Below, in pieces: positions 46,311 through 56,950 of a stretch of DNA of 64,000 nt. The DNA comes from Aurantimicrobium photophilum (GTDB lineage Bacteria > Actinomycetota > Actinomycetes > Actinomycetales > Microbacteriaceae), in NCBI RefSeq assembly GCF_003194085.1, contig NZ_CP023994.1, forward strand, positions 744,001-808,000, read 5' to 3'. Numbering within the stretch: position 1 is the stretch's first letter; the number at the start of each line of letters is the position of its first letter. Under the pieces are notes generated by a model. The model was not told the DNA's origin and made no database searches. It was given only the letters and a program-made list of their open reading frames with translations. Made by a program: the position numbers and the translations under genes.

Positions 46311-49300
46311 TGCCACGTCGTCCAGACATCAAATCAGTCCTCGTTATTGGCTCCGGTCCGATTGTGATCGGTCAGGCTTGTGAGTTTGACTATTCAGGAA
46401 CTCAGGCCTGCCGAGTGCTTCGTGAAGAGGGTATTCGAGTGATTCTCGTGAACTCAAACCCCGCCACCATCATGACCGACCCTGACTTCGCTGATGCGAC
46501 TTATGTTGAGCCCATCACTCCTGAGGTGATTGAAGCAATCATCATCAAGGAAAAGCCAGACGCAATTCTGCCCACCCTTGGTGGTCAGACAGCCCTTAAC
46601 GCTGCCATTTCACTGCACGAGAACGGTGCTCTAGAGCGTCACGGTGTTGAGCTCATCGGAGCCAAGGTTGAAGCCATCCGTAAGGGTGAAGACCGCCAGA
46701 TCTTCAAGGATCTCGTTCTTGCTTCGGGTGCTGATGTGGCCAAGTCCTACATCGCACACACACTCGAAGAGTGCATCGAAGCTGCCAAGGATCTGGGATA
46801 CCCGCTCGTTGTCCGTCCGTCCTTCACCATGGGTGGCTTGGGCTCAGGTTTTGCCTATAACGAAGAAGATCTCATTCGTATCGCTGGCGACGGAATCCAC
46901 TCCAGCCCCACCAGTGAAGTTCTCCTTGAAGAGAGCATCTTGGGATGGAAGGAATACGAACTCGAGCTCATGCGCGACACCGCCGACAACACCGTTGTCG
47001 TCTGTTCCATCGAAAACGTAGACCCTGTAGGTGTTCACACCGGTGACTCCATCACTGTGGCACCCGCGCTCACGCTGACTGACCGCGAGTACCAGAACCT
47101 GCGTGACATCGGTATTGAAATCATTCGTCTCGTTGGCGTAGACACGGGTGGATGTAACATCCAGTTCGCCATCGATCCTAAGGATGGCCGTGTCATCGTG
47201 ATCGAGATGAACCCACGTGTTTCTCGCTCATCTGCACTGGCTTCCAAGGCAACTGGATTCCCTATTGCCAAGATTGCAGCCAAGTTGGCAATTGGATATC
47301 GCCTCGATGAGATCCCTAATGACATCACCAAGGTGACTCCCGCCTCCTTCGAGCCCACCCTCGACTATGTCGTGGTCAAGGTTCCACGCTTTGCTTTCGA
47401 GAAGTTCCCTGCAGCAGATGCAACATTGACCACCACCATGAAATCTGTTGGTGAAGCTATGGCTATTGGCCGAAACTATGCCACGGCGCTTCAAAAGGCT
47501 TTACGTTCACTCGAGAAGCGTGGAAGCTCATTCCACTGGGGTGAGGAAACCCGTTCTGTTGACGAACTGCTCACCATCTCCAAGGTTCCCACAGACGGTC
47601 GTATTGTCACCGTTCAGCAGGCACTTCGTAAGGGTGCAACGCTGGAGCAGGTCTTTGACGCCACCAAGATTGACCCCTGGTTCATTGACCAAATTGTCCT
47701 GATCAACGAGGTTGCTGCTGAAGTTCAGGCAGCGCCAGCTCTTGACGCATCCGTCATCCGCTATGCCAAGGACTTTGGTTTCTCGGATGCCCAAATCGCA
47801 GAGCTGCGCGGCCTGAGCGAGCAAGAGGTTCGTAACCAGCGTTACGCCCTCGATATTCGCCCTGTATTCAAGACTGTTGATACCTGTGCGGGTGAATTCC
47901 CGGCTCTCACCCCGTATCACTACTCAAGTTATGACCTTGAGACAGAGGTCATGCCCAGCGATCGCAAGAAGGTCGTTATTCTCGGCTCTGGTCCGAACCG
48001 TATTGGTCAGGGTGTCGAGTTCGATTATTCCTGTGTTCACGCCTCGTTTGCACTCTCAGATGCTGGTTACGAAACCATTATGATCAACTGCAACCCTGAG
48101 ACTGTTTCGACGGACTATGACACCAGTGATCGTCTCTACTTCGAGCCCCTAACTTTGGAAGATGTTCTCGAGGTTATTCATGCCGAGAGCAAGTCAGGTG
48201 AACTCGTCGGAGTTGTTGTTCAGCTCGGTGGTCAAACTGCTCTGGGCCTCGCTAAGGGCCTCAAAGCTGCCGGAGTTCCTATCTTGGGTACGACTCCAGA
48301 AGCCATCGACCTTGCCGAAGAACGTGGCGAATTCAGCCGTATCTTGGACGCAGCAAACCTGCTGGCTCCTCGCAATGGAACCGCAACGGATGTTGAGGGT
48401 GCGGTGAAGGTTGCAGAAGAGATCGGATATCCCGTTCTCGTTCGTCCTTCCTATGTGCTCGGTGGTCGCGGTATGGAGATTGTCTTCGACACCGTCACTT
48501 TGCGCGACTACTTCGTGCGCATTGATGGTCAGGCCATTGTCGGTCCAGATTCGCCACTGTTGGTGGATCGCTTCCTGGATGACGCGATTGAAATTGACGT
48601 GGATGCTCTTTACGACGGAGAACAGCTCTACGTCGGTGGCGTGATGGAGCACATCGAAGAGGCAGGTGTTCACTCTGGTGACTCTGCTTGTACTCTTCCG
48701 CCCATTTCGCTGGGTAAGAAAGATGTTGACCGTGTTCGTGAAGCAACCTTGGCTATCGCCAAGGGAATCGGCGTCAAGGGTCTACTCAACGTTCAGTTCG
48801 CCATTGGTGCAGGAGTTCTTTATGTACTCGAAGCCAACCCACGTGCTTCTCGTACCGTTCCTTTCGTCTCTAAAGCTCTCGGTATTCCTCTTGCTAAGGC
48901 AGCGAGCCGCATCATGGTGGGGGAGAGCATTCGTGATTTGATCGCTGAAGGCCTCCTCCCTGTTCAGGATGGTTCTGTTGTGCCCATGGATGCGCCTATC
49001 GCTGTGAAGGAAGCAGTGCTTCCCTTCAAGCGATTCCGCACTCCTGCGGGCAAGGTAGTGGACTCGCTCCTCGGCCCTGAAATGCGCTCAACCGGTGAAG
49101 TCATGGGTATGGACGTGAACTTCCCCATTGCCTTCGCAAAGGCTCAGGCTGGTGCATATGGTGGCTTGCCTTCATCGGGAACCGTGTTTATCTCGGTTGC
49201 AGACCGCGACAAGCGCAACATCATCTTGCCTGCGCTGCGTTTCTCACAACTGGGCTTCAACATTGTTGCTACCGAGGGCACTGCAGAGATTCTGCAGCGC

Positions 49301-49600
49301 AACGGCATTCCCGCAACAATCATTGGCAAGGTCAGCGCCAAGCTTGGGGATGACACCATTGTGGAACTCATCAACCGCAACGAGGTCGATATCGTCATCA
49401 ATACTCCAAGTGGTTCAGCTGCGCGTGCTGATGGTTACGAGATTCGTGCCTCAGCTATCGCTGCCGATAAGCCACTCTTTACCAACATGGCTCAGGTCAG
49501 TGCAGCTGTTGCATCTATCGACACAATCCGCGAAGGTTTTGATGTGTGCAGTTTGCAGGAATATGCCATCAAGCGTCGTGAGGCTCTGGCCAAAGTATGA
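46310..49600 (+). CDS. carB: Carbamoyl-phosphate synthase large chain
   Basis: A full-length 1,096-residue enzyme with two tandem ATP-grasp halves. The first half begins [20 protein letters not shown] and the second [20 protein letters not shown] at about 550. [17 protein letters not shown] and [17 protein letters not shown] are the paired ATP sites, and [19 protein letters not shown] and [19 protein letters not shown] the paired metal sites. An MGS-like regulatory domain ends the protein. It overlaps pyrF by four bases. Confidence 0.98.
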   Translation: MPRRPDIKSVLVIGSGPIVIGQACEFDYSGTQACRVLREEGIRVILVNSNPATIMTDPDFADATYVEPITPEVIEAIIIKEKPDAILPTLGGQTALNAAISLHENGALERHGVELIGAKVEAIRKGEDRQIFKDLVLASGADVAKSYIAHTLEECIEAAKDLGYPLVVRPSFTMGGLGSGFAYNEEDLIRIAGDGIHSSPTSEVLLEESILGWKEYELELMRDTADNTVVVCSIENVDPVGVHTGDSITVAPALTLTDREYQNLRDIGIEIIRLVGVDTGGCNIQFAIDPKDGRVIVIEMNPRVSRSSALASKATGFPIAKIAAKLAIGYRLDEIPNDITKVTPASFEPTLDYVVVKVPRFAFEKFPAADATLTTTMKSVGEAMAIGRNYATALQKALRSLEKRGSSFHWGEETRSVDELLTISKVPTDGRIVTVQQALRKGATLEQVFDATKIDPWFIDQIVLINEVAAEVQAAPALDASVIRYAKDFGFSDAQIAELRGLSEQEVRNQRYALDIRPVFKTVDTCAGEFPALTPYHYSSYDLETEVMPSDRKKVVILGSGPNRIGQGVEFDYSCVHASFALSDAGYETIMINCNPETVSTDYDTSDRLYFEPLTLEDVLEVIHAESKSGELVGVVVQLGGQTALGLAKGLKAAGVPILGTTPEAIDLAEERGEFSRILDAANLLAPRNGTATDVEGAVKVAEEIGYPVLVRPSYVLGGRGMEIVFDTVTLRDYFVRIDGQAIVGPDSPLLVDRFLDDAIEIDVDALYDGEQLYVGGVMEHIEEAGVHSGDSACTLPPISLGKKDVDRVREATLAIAKGIGVKGLLNVQFAIGAGVLYVLEANPRASRTVPFVSKALGIPLAKAASRIMVGESIRDLIAEGLLPVQDGSVVPMDAPIAVKEAVLPFKRFRTPAGKVVDSLLGPEMRSTGEVMGMDVNFPIAFAKAQAGAYGGLPSSGTVFISVADRDKRNIILPALRFSQLGFNIVATEGTAEILQRNGIPATIIGKVSAKLGDDTIVELINRNEVDIVINTPSGSAARADGYEIRASAIAADKPLFTNMAQVSAAVASIDTIREGFDVCSLQEYAIKRREALAKV

Positions 49601-50448
49601 GTGAAGTAGGGTTCGGAGATCATCTCCAAGCTGCCTTCCAGCAGTTTGGGCACTTGTGTGTGGGAATTGACCCACACCCGTTCCTGCTCAACGAGTGGGA
49701 GTTTGACGACACCTCTGTGAGCCTGCGTGAATTCTCACTGCGCGTCATTGATGCGTGTGTGGGCCAAGTCGGCATCATCAAGCCACAGGTTGCCTTCTAT
49801 GAACGCCACGGTGCCAAAGGTATGGAAGCACTCGAATACATCATTCGACGTGCACGTGAAGCAGGTTTATTAGTGATCTCCGACTGCAAGCGCGGAGACA
49901 TTGGCAGCACCATGGAGGCTTATGCGCAGGCTTGGCTGACTCCCGGATGGAATCTGGAATCTGATGCCATTACGGTCAGCCCATACTTGGGCTCAGGTGC
50001 ACTTTCTCAGACAGTTGACTATGCCCTCTCACACAACAAGGGTGTCTTCATTCTTGCTGCGACCAGTAACCCGGAAGCTGCGCTTCTGCAGACTGCGCAA
50101 ATAACTCAGGGAATTCATCAGGGTAAGACCATCGCGGCAGCCATGTTGAGTGACGTTGCTAGGTGGGCAACTGAAGCCACACCCCAGAACTCTGTTGGTG
50201 CAGTGCTTGGCGCAACTCTCGACCTGCCTAGCTTGGGTATCCAGCCAGATGACTACCCAGCACTTCCCGTGCTTGCTCCAGGTTTCGGCTTCCAGGGCGC
50301 TCGTGTGGAAGATGCACAACGCTTGTTCGGGAACCTTTCGACAAACTTGATTGTGTCGGAAACGAGAAGTGTCCTCTCAGCTGGGCGTGACGGCGTTGTT
50401 GAATCCGTCACACGTCGTGCAGGAGAGGTCGCATCCGCCCTTGCCTAA
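49597..50448 (+). CDS. pyrF: Orotidine 5'-phosphate decarboxylase (type 2)
   Basis: A 283-residue enzyme making [14 protein letters not shown] and [22 protein letters not shown] contain the Asp-Lys-Asp catalytic array of the longer type 2 family found in Actinobacteria; [11 protein letters not shown] lies in the phosphate site. It closes the pyr genes in this window; pyrD and pyrE must be elsewhere. It overlaps carB by four bases and ends just before the mihF-gmk fusion. Confidence 0.96.
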   Translation: MSEVGFGDHLQAAFQQFGHLCVGIDPHPFLLNEWEFDDTSVSLREFSLRVIDACVGQVGIIKPQVAFYERHGAKGMEALEYIIRRAREAGLLVISDCKRGDIGSTMEAYAQAWLTPGWNLESDAITVSPYLGSGALSQTVDYALSHNKGVFILAATSNPEAALLQTAQITQGIHQGKTIAAAMLSDVARWATEATPQNSVGAVLGATLDLPSLGIQPDDYPALPVLAPGFGFQGARVEDAQRLFGNLSTNLIVSETRSVLSAGRDGVVESVTRRAGEVASALA

Positions 50449-50452
50449 CGTC

Positions 50453-51340
50453 ATGCCTGAGGTTGACCGCCGCGCTGCAGCGCAGGCGGGAGTCGTGGCG
50501 CGTCGCAAACGTGCTGCTATTAAGGCGGATGTTTTTGAGGGGCGTAGATCTGCGCTAGATGTCTTTGTTGTTGCCACGATTGATCCGTCGTCTTCCGAAG
50601 CAACAATTCGGGTTACTGATTTCTTGAAATCATTGAGAGGTGTGGGAGTCAACAAGATTCCTCGCATCCTTGAAGAGCTTGATATTTCTCCTCGCAAACG
50701 GCTCGGTGGTCTGGGGAAGCACCAGCGAGCAGGTTTACGTAAATGGATCCTTTCTTACCAGGCAAAACGTAACGAGTCGTGGGCACCGAAAGCTGTTGTA
50801 CTCGTGGGTCCTTCCGGTGTTGGTAAGGGGACTGTTGTTAACCACATCGTTCGCAACCACCCTCAAGTTCACCTCTCAATTTCTGCCACTACACGTGACC
50901 CACGCCCTGGTGAAGTGGATGGTGTGAACTATTACTTCATTGATCATGGTGAATTCGACGCCATGATTTATTCAGAAGCACTCCTGGAATGGGCGGAAGT
51001 CCACGGTCGCAACAAATATGGAACACCTCGTGGGCCAATAGAGAATGCGTTGTCTCAAGGCAGAAGCGTTCTCTTTGAAATTGATCTTCAGGGTGCGAGA
51101 CAAATTCGCGAAAGCATGCCAGAAGCTCGTCTTGTCTTCCTATTGCCTCCCGACTGGGATGAACTAGTTCGACGTTTACGCGAACGTGGGACTGAATCTG
51201 AAGAAGAAATCCAACGTCGATTAGAAACCGCTTTCGGCGAACTCGCTGCGAAAGATGAATTTGACGTCCGGGTCATAAACCGAGACGTCACCGAAGCTGC
51301 CCAACAGGTCGTAGACTTAATGGGACTTATCAAGGAGTAA
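50453..51340 (+). CDS. gmk: Actinobacterial IHF (mIHF) - guanylate kinase fusion
   Basis: A 295-residue two-domain protein. Residues ~1-103 match actinobacterial integration host factor: [40 protein letters not shown] (helix-two-turn-helix) and [11 protein letters not shown]. Residues ~110-295 are guanylate kinase: P-loop [13 protein letters not shown] (~119), [20 protein letters not shown] and [18 protein letters not shown]. The kinase turns GMP into GDP. mihF and gmk are separate neighbours in mycobacteria and streptomycetes, at this same place between pyrF and rpoZ. The start may instead be TTG 50441 (AGGAGAGG lies 12 bases upstream). Confidence 0.92.
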   Translation: MPEVDRRAAAQAGVVARRKRAAIKADVFEGRRSALDVFVVATIDPSSSEATIRVTDFLKSLRGVGVNKIPRILEELDISPRKRLGGLGKHQRAGLRKWILSYQAKRNESWAPKAVVLVGPSGVGKGTVVNHIVRNHPQVHLSISATTRDPRPGEVDGVNYYFIDHGEFDAMIYSEALLEWAEVHGRNKYGTPRGPIENALSQGRSVLFEIDLQGARQIRESMPEARLVFLLPPDWDELVRRLRERGTESEEEIQRRLETAFGELAAKDEFDVRVINRDVTEAAQQVVDLMGLIKE

Positions 51341-51342
51341 AC

Positions 51343-51600
51343 ATGGCTACCAAGCTTGAAGGCATCATCAACCCACCTATCGACGACTTGCTCTCGAAGG
51401 TTGAATCCAAGTACGCACTGGTTATCTTCGCATCCAAGCGTGCCCGCCAGATCAACGATTACTACTCTGACCTGCACGAAGGAAGCCTCTTCGACAACGT
51501 TGGTCCCCTCGTTGACTCCAACATCGACGACAAGCCACTCTCCGTTGCTATGCACGAAATCAACGAAGACAAGCTGATCGTTCGTCCACTTTCGGCCTAA
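51343..51600 (+). CDS. rpoZ: DNA-directed RNA polymerase subunit omega
   Basis: An 85-residue omega subunit that helps assemble RNA polymerase. The core [20 protein letters not shown] is diagnostic, and [22 protein letters not shown] is the actinobacterial C-terminus. It starts two bases after gmk with AAGGAG upstream. The gmk-rpoZ-coaBC order is conserved. Confidence 0.97.
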   Translation: MATKLEGIINPPIDDLLSKVESKYALVIFASKRARQINDYYSDLHEGSLFDNVGPLVDSNIDDKPLSVAMHEINEDKLIVRPLSA

Positions 51601-51620
51601 TTACCGAATCGACACCTGAA

Positions 51621-52841
51621 GTGTCGCGCACACCTTTACGCATTGTCGTCGGGATAACCGGCGGCATTGCTGCGTATAAGGCAGTTTCTGTCGTTCGAGA
51701 GTTTGTCAAAGACGGTCACCATGTTGACGTCATTGCTACAGAAGCAGCGTTGCAATTTGTGGGCCGTCCCACACTCGAAGCAATCAGTCGTAACCCTGTT
51801 CATGTGGGTTTGTATGACGACGTGGCACAAGTTCGCCATGTTGCACTGGGCCAGCAAGCAGATGTCATCGTTGTAGCTCCCGCAACTGCAAACACGCTTG
51901 CACATTTTGCCACTGGCTTAGCTCCTGACCTTCTGGGAAACACCGTTCTCGCTCGTCGTGGCCCACTCGTGGTTGCTCCTGCAATGCACACAGAGATGTG
52001 GGACAACCCAGCAACACAAGCAAACATTTCTACTTTGCGTTCCAGAGGCGTTGTCGTTGTTGGCCCTGGTGTGGGTCAACTCACGGGTTCTGATTCTGGT
52101 CCAGGCCGTATGAGTGAACCCGAAGAAATCGTCGCGGTAGCCTATGAAGCAGTTTCTGGTGAGACAAAGCATGACCTACTCGGTAAGCGAATCTTGATTA
52201 CCGGTGGTGGAACACGTGAACCTTTGGATCCTGTTCGCTTCATTGGCAATCGATCCTCGGGGAAGCAGGCAGTAGCACTCGCACAACGCGCGATGCAGCG
52301 TGGTGCCGAGGTCACTCTTATTGCAGCCCATCTCGAAGTTGAACCACCTGCAGGAATATCACTCGTTTCTGTTTCCACTGCAGCAGATATGCACAGTGAA
52401 GTGAAGACACTTGCGCCTGGTTTTGACATTGTCATCATGGCTGCGGCAGTTTCTGATTACCGCATGGATACCGTTTCTGGTTCGAAATTGAAGAAAGCAG
52501 ACAATGGGGGAGAGCTCCATCTCACTCTCGTTGAAAACCCAGACATCCTCAAAGAATTGTCTTCGTCAAAATCTGCACAGCAGCTCGTGGTTGGTTTTGC
52601 CGCAGAAACCGCAACAGAAGATGAACTGATCCGAATCGGTCAGGAAAAGCTAGCCCGTAAGGGGTGCGACCTTTTGATTCTCAATCAGGTTGGTTGGGAT
52701 CAAGGTTTTGGAACAGAAAGTAACACCGTCACCGTGTTAGCTGCTGGTGGCGATATTCTGAATACTGCAACCGGATCCAAGATGTCTGTAGCGGACACTA
52801 TTCTCGATTGCATCGCAACATCGCCATTCCACAACGCGTAA
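51621..52841 (+). CDS. coaBC: Bifunctional phosphopantothenoylcysteine decarboxylase / phosphopantothenate-cysteine ligase
   Basis: A 406-residue CoA-synthesis enzyme. The N-terminal flavin-dependent decarboxylase has [33 protein letters not shown] and [13 protein letters not shown]. The C-terminal CTP-dependent ligase begins [20 protein letters not shown] and has [10 protein letters not shown] and KLKKADNG. The decarboxylase flap reads [12 protein letters not shown]; from memory, E. coli Dfp has a catalytic Cys just before this (ACGDxGPGRM) and none is seen here. It starts at GTG 51621. Confidence 0.95.
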   Translation: MSRTPLRIVVGITGGIAAYKAVSVVREFVKDGHHVDVIATEAALQFVGRPTLEAISRNPVHVGLYDDVAQVRHVALGQQADVIVVAPATANTLAHFATGLAPDLLGNTVLARRGPLVVAPAMHTEMWDNPATQANISTLRSRGVVVVGPGVGQLTGSDSGPGRMSEPEEIVAVAYEAVSGETKHDLLGKRILITGGGTREPLDPVRFIGNRSSGKQAVALAQRAMQRGAEVTLIAAHLEVEPPAGISLVSVSTAADMHSEVKTLAPGFDIVIMAAAVSDYRMDTVSGSKLKKADNGGELHLTLVENPDILKELSSSKSAQQLVVGFAAETATEDELIRIGQEKLARKGCDLLILNQVGWDQGFGTESNTVTVLAAGGDILNTATGSKMSVADTILDCIATSPFHNA

Positions 52842-52887
52842 CTCGCGTGGCACAATCCAACGTCTACGTACGAGAGGACTAATCGCC

Positions 52888-54051
52888 ATGAGCGCTTTAC
52901 GACTATTTACATCTGAATCTGTCACTGAAGGTCACCCCGACAAGATCTGTGACCAGATTTCAGACAGCATTCTGGATAACCTGCTTGATCAGGACAAAGG
53001 CAGCCGAGTAGCAGTTGAAACCCTCGTCACTACTGGTTTGGTCCACGTTGCCGGTGAGGTAACAACTGAGGGCTATGCAGAAATCCCAGAAATCGTCCGC
53101 AACGTAGTAAAAGACATCGGCTACACCTCGTCAGACATCGGCTTTGATGGTGATAGCTGTGGTGTTTCAGTTTCCATCGGACAACAGTCCCCTGACATTG
53201 CCAACCTTGTGTTCGGTCAAGAAGAGCAGGGTGCTGGTGACCAGGGCATCATGTTTGGCTATGCCACCACAGAGACTGCACAGCTCATGCCGCTGCCAAT
53301 CTATCTCTCACACCGTATTGCTGAACGCTTGACTGAAGCTCGCAAGAGCGGACAGCTCGCTTATCTTCGTCCCGATGGAAAAACTCAGGTCACTGTGGGT
53401 TACGAGGGAATCATTCCTCGAACCATCGAGACGGTAGTGGTGTCTACCCAACACGCACCACAGGCAGATGAGTCACTTGAGAGCCTGCGTGCAGATGTCA
53501 TTGATCACATCATTCGCCCTGTTCTTGCAGATGCTGGTTTTAGCTCTGCTGACACAAACTTCATGGTTAACCCCATGGGCAAGTTCGAAATCGGCGGCCC
53601 CAAGGGAGATGCTGGTCTTACTGGCCGCAAAATCATCGTGGACACGTATGGTGGCGCAAGCCGTCACGGTGGTGGTGCCTTCTCTGGTAAAGATCCCTCA
53701 AAGGTCGACCGTTCGGCAGCCTATGCAATGCGCCATGTCGCCAAGAATGCTGTAGCCGCGGGTTTTGCAGAAAAACTTGAAGTACAGATTGCCTATGCCA
53801 TCGGTGTGGCACAGCCAGTAGGTCTTTACGTGGAAACCTTTGGAACAGGCAAGGTAGATGACTCTGTCATTATTAAGGCAATTCGTGACACCTTTGATCT
53901 CAGCCCAGCAGGCATCATTCGTGAATTAGACCTTCTTCGTCCGATTTATCGTCAGACAGCTGCTTATGGTCATTTTGGCCGTGAACTTCCTGATTTCACC
54001 TGGGAAAAGCTCGACAAGGTTGACGAACTTCGCCGTTTGGCTGGTCTGTAA
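52888..54051 (+). CDS. metK: S-adenosylmethionine synthase
   Basis: A 387-residue enzyme making SAM from Met and ATP. Signatures are [56 protein letters not shown] and the Gly-rich loop [16 protein letters not shown]. The 46-base gap before it is too short for a SAM riboswitch. It ends three bases before priA. Confidence 0.98.
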   Translation: MSALRLFTSESVTEGHPDKICDQISDSILDNLLDQDKGSRVAVETLVTTGLVHVAGEVTTEGYAEIPEIVRNVVKDIGYTSSDIGFDGDSCGVSVSIGQQSPDIANLVFGQEEQGAGDQGIMFGYATTETAQLMPLPIYLSHRIAERLTEARKSGQLAYLRPDGKTQVTVGYEGIIPRTIETVVVSTQHAPQADESLESLRADVIDHIIRPVLADAGFSSADTNFMVNPMGKFEIGGPKGDAGLTGRKIIVDTYGGASRHGGGAFSGKDPSKVDRSAAYAMRHVAKNAVAAGFAEKLEVQIAYAIGVAQPVGLYVETFGTGKVDDSVIIKAIRDTFDLSPAGIIRELDLLRPIYRQTAAYGHFGRELPDFTWEKLDKVDELRRLAGL

Positions 54052-54054
54052 TAC

Positions 54055-56010
54055 GTGAACCCACAACCTGGGTTTGCGAGTGTGTTGCTAGACACCTCGT
54101 TACCTCAGCTTGACCACGTATTTGAATACCGCATCCCTGAGTCTCTTTTCGGGCATGTTCGTGTGGGTTCAAAAGTCTCAGTTCCACTCAGAGGCGGTGC
54201 ACGGTTTTCAGATGCCTATGTCACTGCATTGAGCGACAAACCTGAATTCACTGGAGATCTGCAGTTCATCGAGAAAGTCATTTCTCCTATTTCGTTGTTG
54301 AAACCAGACACACTCGATCTCGCTCGAAAAATAGCGGACCGACAAGCAGGATCTGCCATTGATGTTCTCAGGTTGATCATTCCTGCTCGTTATGTCCGAG
54401 CAGAAAAGGCTTTTCTCGCAGAACCTGTGAAGCCCAAGCAATACAGCGGCGAGATTCCCGAGAAACCCTCTGAATTCACCGCGCTCGATGTCTCTGCTGG
54501 TTCACGACTTGCCCTCAAAGTCCCACCTCGGCTTGAAGTGACATCACAGGTAACCATGTCGAATTGGGCAGAACTGTTTGTCTCTCTTGCTGTTGAACAG
54601 TTGGTCAAGGGTTCCAGCGCTGTTCTAGCTGTTCCTGACTTTAGGGAAATTGAAAAGCTTGAACAGGCACTTATTGCGGCAGGTCTAGAAAGTCATTTCA
54701 TTCGGGTAGACGCAAAACTTTCAGGGCAAGAGCGATACGTCAACTACTTACGTTCTCTCACTGAAGAACCCCTCATCATTGTGGGAAACAGGTCAGCAAC
54801 ACTGGCTCCTGCTCATAATGTGGGACTCGTGGTTGTCTGGGATGACGGAGACCACAACTTTGAGGAACCTCTTGCTCCTTACACACATGCGCGAGATATC
54901 GCGTTAGTTCGCCAGTCCCTGTCTGGTTGTTCATTACTTTTTGCTTCACACACTCGTTCCCTGGAAACTCAGCGCCTAGTTGAACTTGGGTTCTTTTCTG
55001 AGGTGCCAGTCAGCGAAGTTGATCAGCCTGAAATTGTCCTCACAGATGCCCACCTTGAAGAGGGAACCACACCTTCGCGAATTCCCAGTGCCGCATGGTT
55101 AGGTGCCAAGAGAGCACTGGATCGAGGTCCTGTGCTCGTTCAAGTCGCGAGCCCTGGATTCTCACCTGCACTGGTGTGTAGCGGATGCAATGAGCGAGCA
55201 ACATGTTCTTCCTGCCATGGACCGCTGCACTTAGCCCACCGCAATTCCTCTCCAAGCTGTCGCTGGTGTGGCAATCTCAATGCTTCTTGGGCTTGTCAAG
55301 GCTGTGGCGGAAAGCAACTACGACCGATTGCTGCTGGTACAGAGCGCACCTCAGATGAAATTGGCCGTGCATTTCCTGGAGTGAAGGTCATTGTTGCGGA
55401 TGGTCAGCACATCATCACCTCCGTTCCGGCTACTCCTGCGGTCGTTGTTGCGACTCCTGGTGCAGAACCGGTTGCTGAGGGTGGTTATGCTGCCATCTTG
55501 CTCTTAGATGGAGAACGTCTCAGGGGAAGAGAAGCCTTCCGAGTTGATGAAGATGTTCTACGTAATTGGAGTAACACCATTGCCCTGGCCAAGCCAGATG
55601 CCACAGTATTTATCAATGGTGCTGGAGTGGCTCTTGGTCAGACTCTGGTTGAATCTGCTCAGGTTCGATGGGCAGCGCACGAGTTAGCCGATCGAATGCA
55701 GTTACATCTCCCACCTGCTGTGCGTGTGGTTTCGATTTCTGGATATGCAGAGATGGTTCGGACAACCTGTGATGAACTCCCTCCGCTTGCAGGTAATAGG
55801 GTTCTTGGTCCAGTTGGCCAAGCAGATGGTTCTTCGCGCGCGCTCGTTTTCTTTGAATATAAAGACGGCGAAAAGTTAGCTACGCATTTACGTGCAGCTG
55901 TAATAACCTCCGCTACTCGCTCGAAGAAGCCGCTTGCCTCATCGGAGCGTGCTGCGCGAGTGCTTAGACTGAGAGTGCGTTTCGACGACCCCGATATCGA
56001 CTCGCTCTAA
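54055..56010 (+). CDS. priA: PriA-like primosomal protein lacking helicase motifs
   Basis: A 651-residue actinobacterial PriA homologue. The N-terminal DNA-binding domain is clear (ASVLLDTSLPQLDHVFEYRI, VGSKVSVPLRGG). The zinc-binding region is kept (CSGCNERATCSSCHGPLHLA and CRWCGNLNASWACQGCGGK). Walker A (GxTGSGKTE) is missing and the DEEH box is WDDGDH, so it cannot be an ATP-driven helicase; this loss is typical of Actinobacteria. It may act as a structural factor in replication restart. It starts at GTG 54055, three bases after metK. Confidence 0.92.
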   Translation: MNPQPGFASVLLDTSLPQLDHVFEYRIPESLFGHVRVGSKVSVPLRGGARFSDAYVTALSDKPEFTGDLQFIEKVISPISLLKPDTLDLARKIADRQAGSAIDVLRLIIPARYVRAEKAFLAEPVKPKQYSGEIPEKPSEFTALDVSAGSRLALKVPPRLEVTSQVTMSNWAELFVSLAVEQLVKGSSAVLAVPDFREIEKLEQALIAAGLESHFIRVDAKLSGQERYVNYLRSLTEEPLIIVGNRSATLAPAHNVGLVVVWDDGDHNFEEPLAPYTHARDIALVRQSLSGCSLLFASHTRSLETQRLVELGFFSEVPVSEVDQPEIVLTDAHLEEGTTPSRIPSAAWLGAKRALDRGPVLVQVASPGFSPALVCSGCNERATCSSCHGPLHLAHRNSSPSCRWCGNLNASWACQGCGGKQLRPIAAGTERTSDEIGRAFPGVKVIVADGQHIITSVPATPAVVVATPGAEPVAEGGYAAILLLDGERLRGREAFRVDEDVLRNWSNTIALAKPDATVFINGAGVALGQTLVESAQVRWAAHELADRMQLHLPPAVRVVSISGYAEMVRTTCDELPPLAGNRVLGPVGQADGSSRALVFFEYKDGEKLATHLRAAVITSATRSKKPLASSERAARVLRLRVRFDDPDIDSL

Positions 56011-56035
56011 TGTTTTCTCGAGTGAGGTGGGTGTT

Positions 56036-56950
56036 GTGAAGATAATTTTCGCAGGCACTCCAGAAGCCGCAGTTCCAACTCTTGAAGCCCTCATCAGCAG
56101 TGACTTCGAGGTTATTGCCGTGTTGACGCGTCCAGATGCACCTCAAGGTCGCAAACGAATTCTTACTCCGTCACCGGTTGCGCAGGTCGCCATTGCCCAG
56201 GGCATTCCAGTTATCTACGCCAATCGCATTGATGATGAAGTTCAGAAAGCAATTGCTGAATCTGCAGCTGACTTAGGGGTTGTGGTTGCATATGGTGCTC
56301 TACTTCCTCAGCAAATTCTCGATTCTGTGAAACTTGGCTGGATCAATCTTCACTTCTCTTCATTGCCACAGTGGCGTGGTGCAGCACCGGTTCAGTGGCA
56401 AGTTATCTCTGGAGCGACACAAGCTGGTTCTTCTGTCTTTCAGCTGGTCAAGGAACTTGATGCCGGTGATGTGTTTGACACACGGGATTGGCCCATTCTT
56501 CCGGACGAAACTGCGGGAGAGTTGTTGACCAGACTCTCGGTTCTCGGTGCACAGCAAGTCTTGGATGTCGTGACCTCTCTTGATTCCGGGACTGCGAATT
56601 CAATTCCTCAGCAGGGAGAATCAACCTACGCACGAAAACTTTCTCTAGAAGATGGTCACCTCAACCTCTCTCTGGATTCAGAAGCTGTCTATAACCAATT
56701 CAGAGGTGTTACTCCAGAACCTGGTGCTTTCGTCTTTTTAGGTGACGAACGTCTCAAGATTATTGAGGCCCGTTCAGGAGCGGATGAAGAGGTAGTTCCT
56801 TCTGCAATCACCTCAGTGTCTAAAAAGCTTTATCTGGGTTGCGCTCCTGGTTCTATCGAACTGCTCAGCGTTCAACCCGCAGGTAAACAAGCAATGTCTG
56901 CCATGGACTGGTTCCGAGGCCTCCGACAGGAAGTAGTACACGTTTCGTGA
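56036..56950 (+). CDS. fmt: Methionyl-tRNA formyltransferase
   Basis: A 304-residue enzyme that formylates initiator Met-tRNA using 10-formyl-THF. It opens KIIFAGTPEAAVPTLEAL and has the formyl-site residues in GWINLHFSSLPQWRGAAPVQ; the C-terminal tRNA-binding domain follows ~205. I choose GTG 56036, with GAGGTGG six bases upstream; GTG 56027 would add three residues and lie inside that ribosome site. It overlaps rsmB by four bases. Confidence 0.95.
   Translation: MKIIFAGTPEAAVPTLEALISSDFEVIAVLTRPDAPQGRKRILTPSPVAQVAIAQGIPVIYANRIDDEVQKAIAESAADLGVVVAYGALLPQQILDSVKLGWINLHFSSLPQWRGAAPVQWQVISGATQAGSSVFQLVKELDAGDVFDTRDWPILPDETAGELLTRLSVLGAQQVLDVVTSLDSGTANSIPQQGESTYARKLSLEDGHLNLSLDSEAVYNQFRGVTPEPGAFVFLGDERLKIIEARSGADEEVVPSAITSVSKKLYLGCAPGSIELLSVQPAGKQAMSAMDWFRGLRQEVVHVS

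Noticed and set aside
52842-52887. SAM riboswitch before metK
   Set aside because: Only 46 bases separate coaBC and metK, too few for a SAM aptamer, and no characteristic stems are seen.
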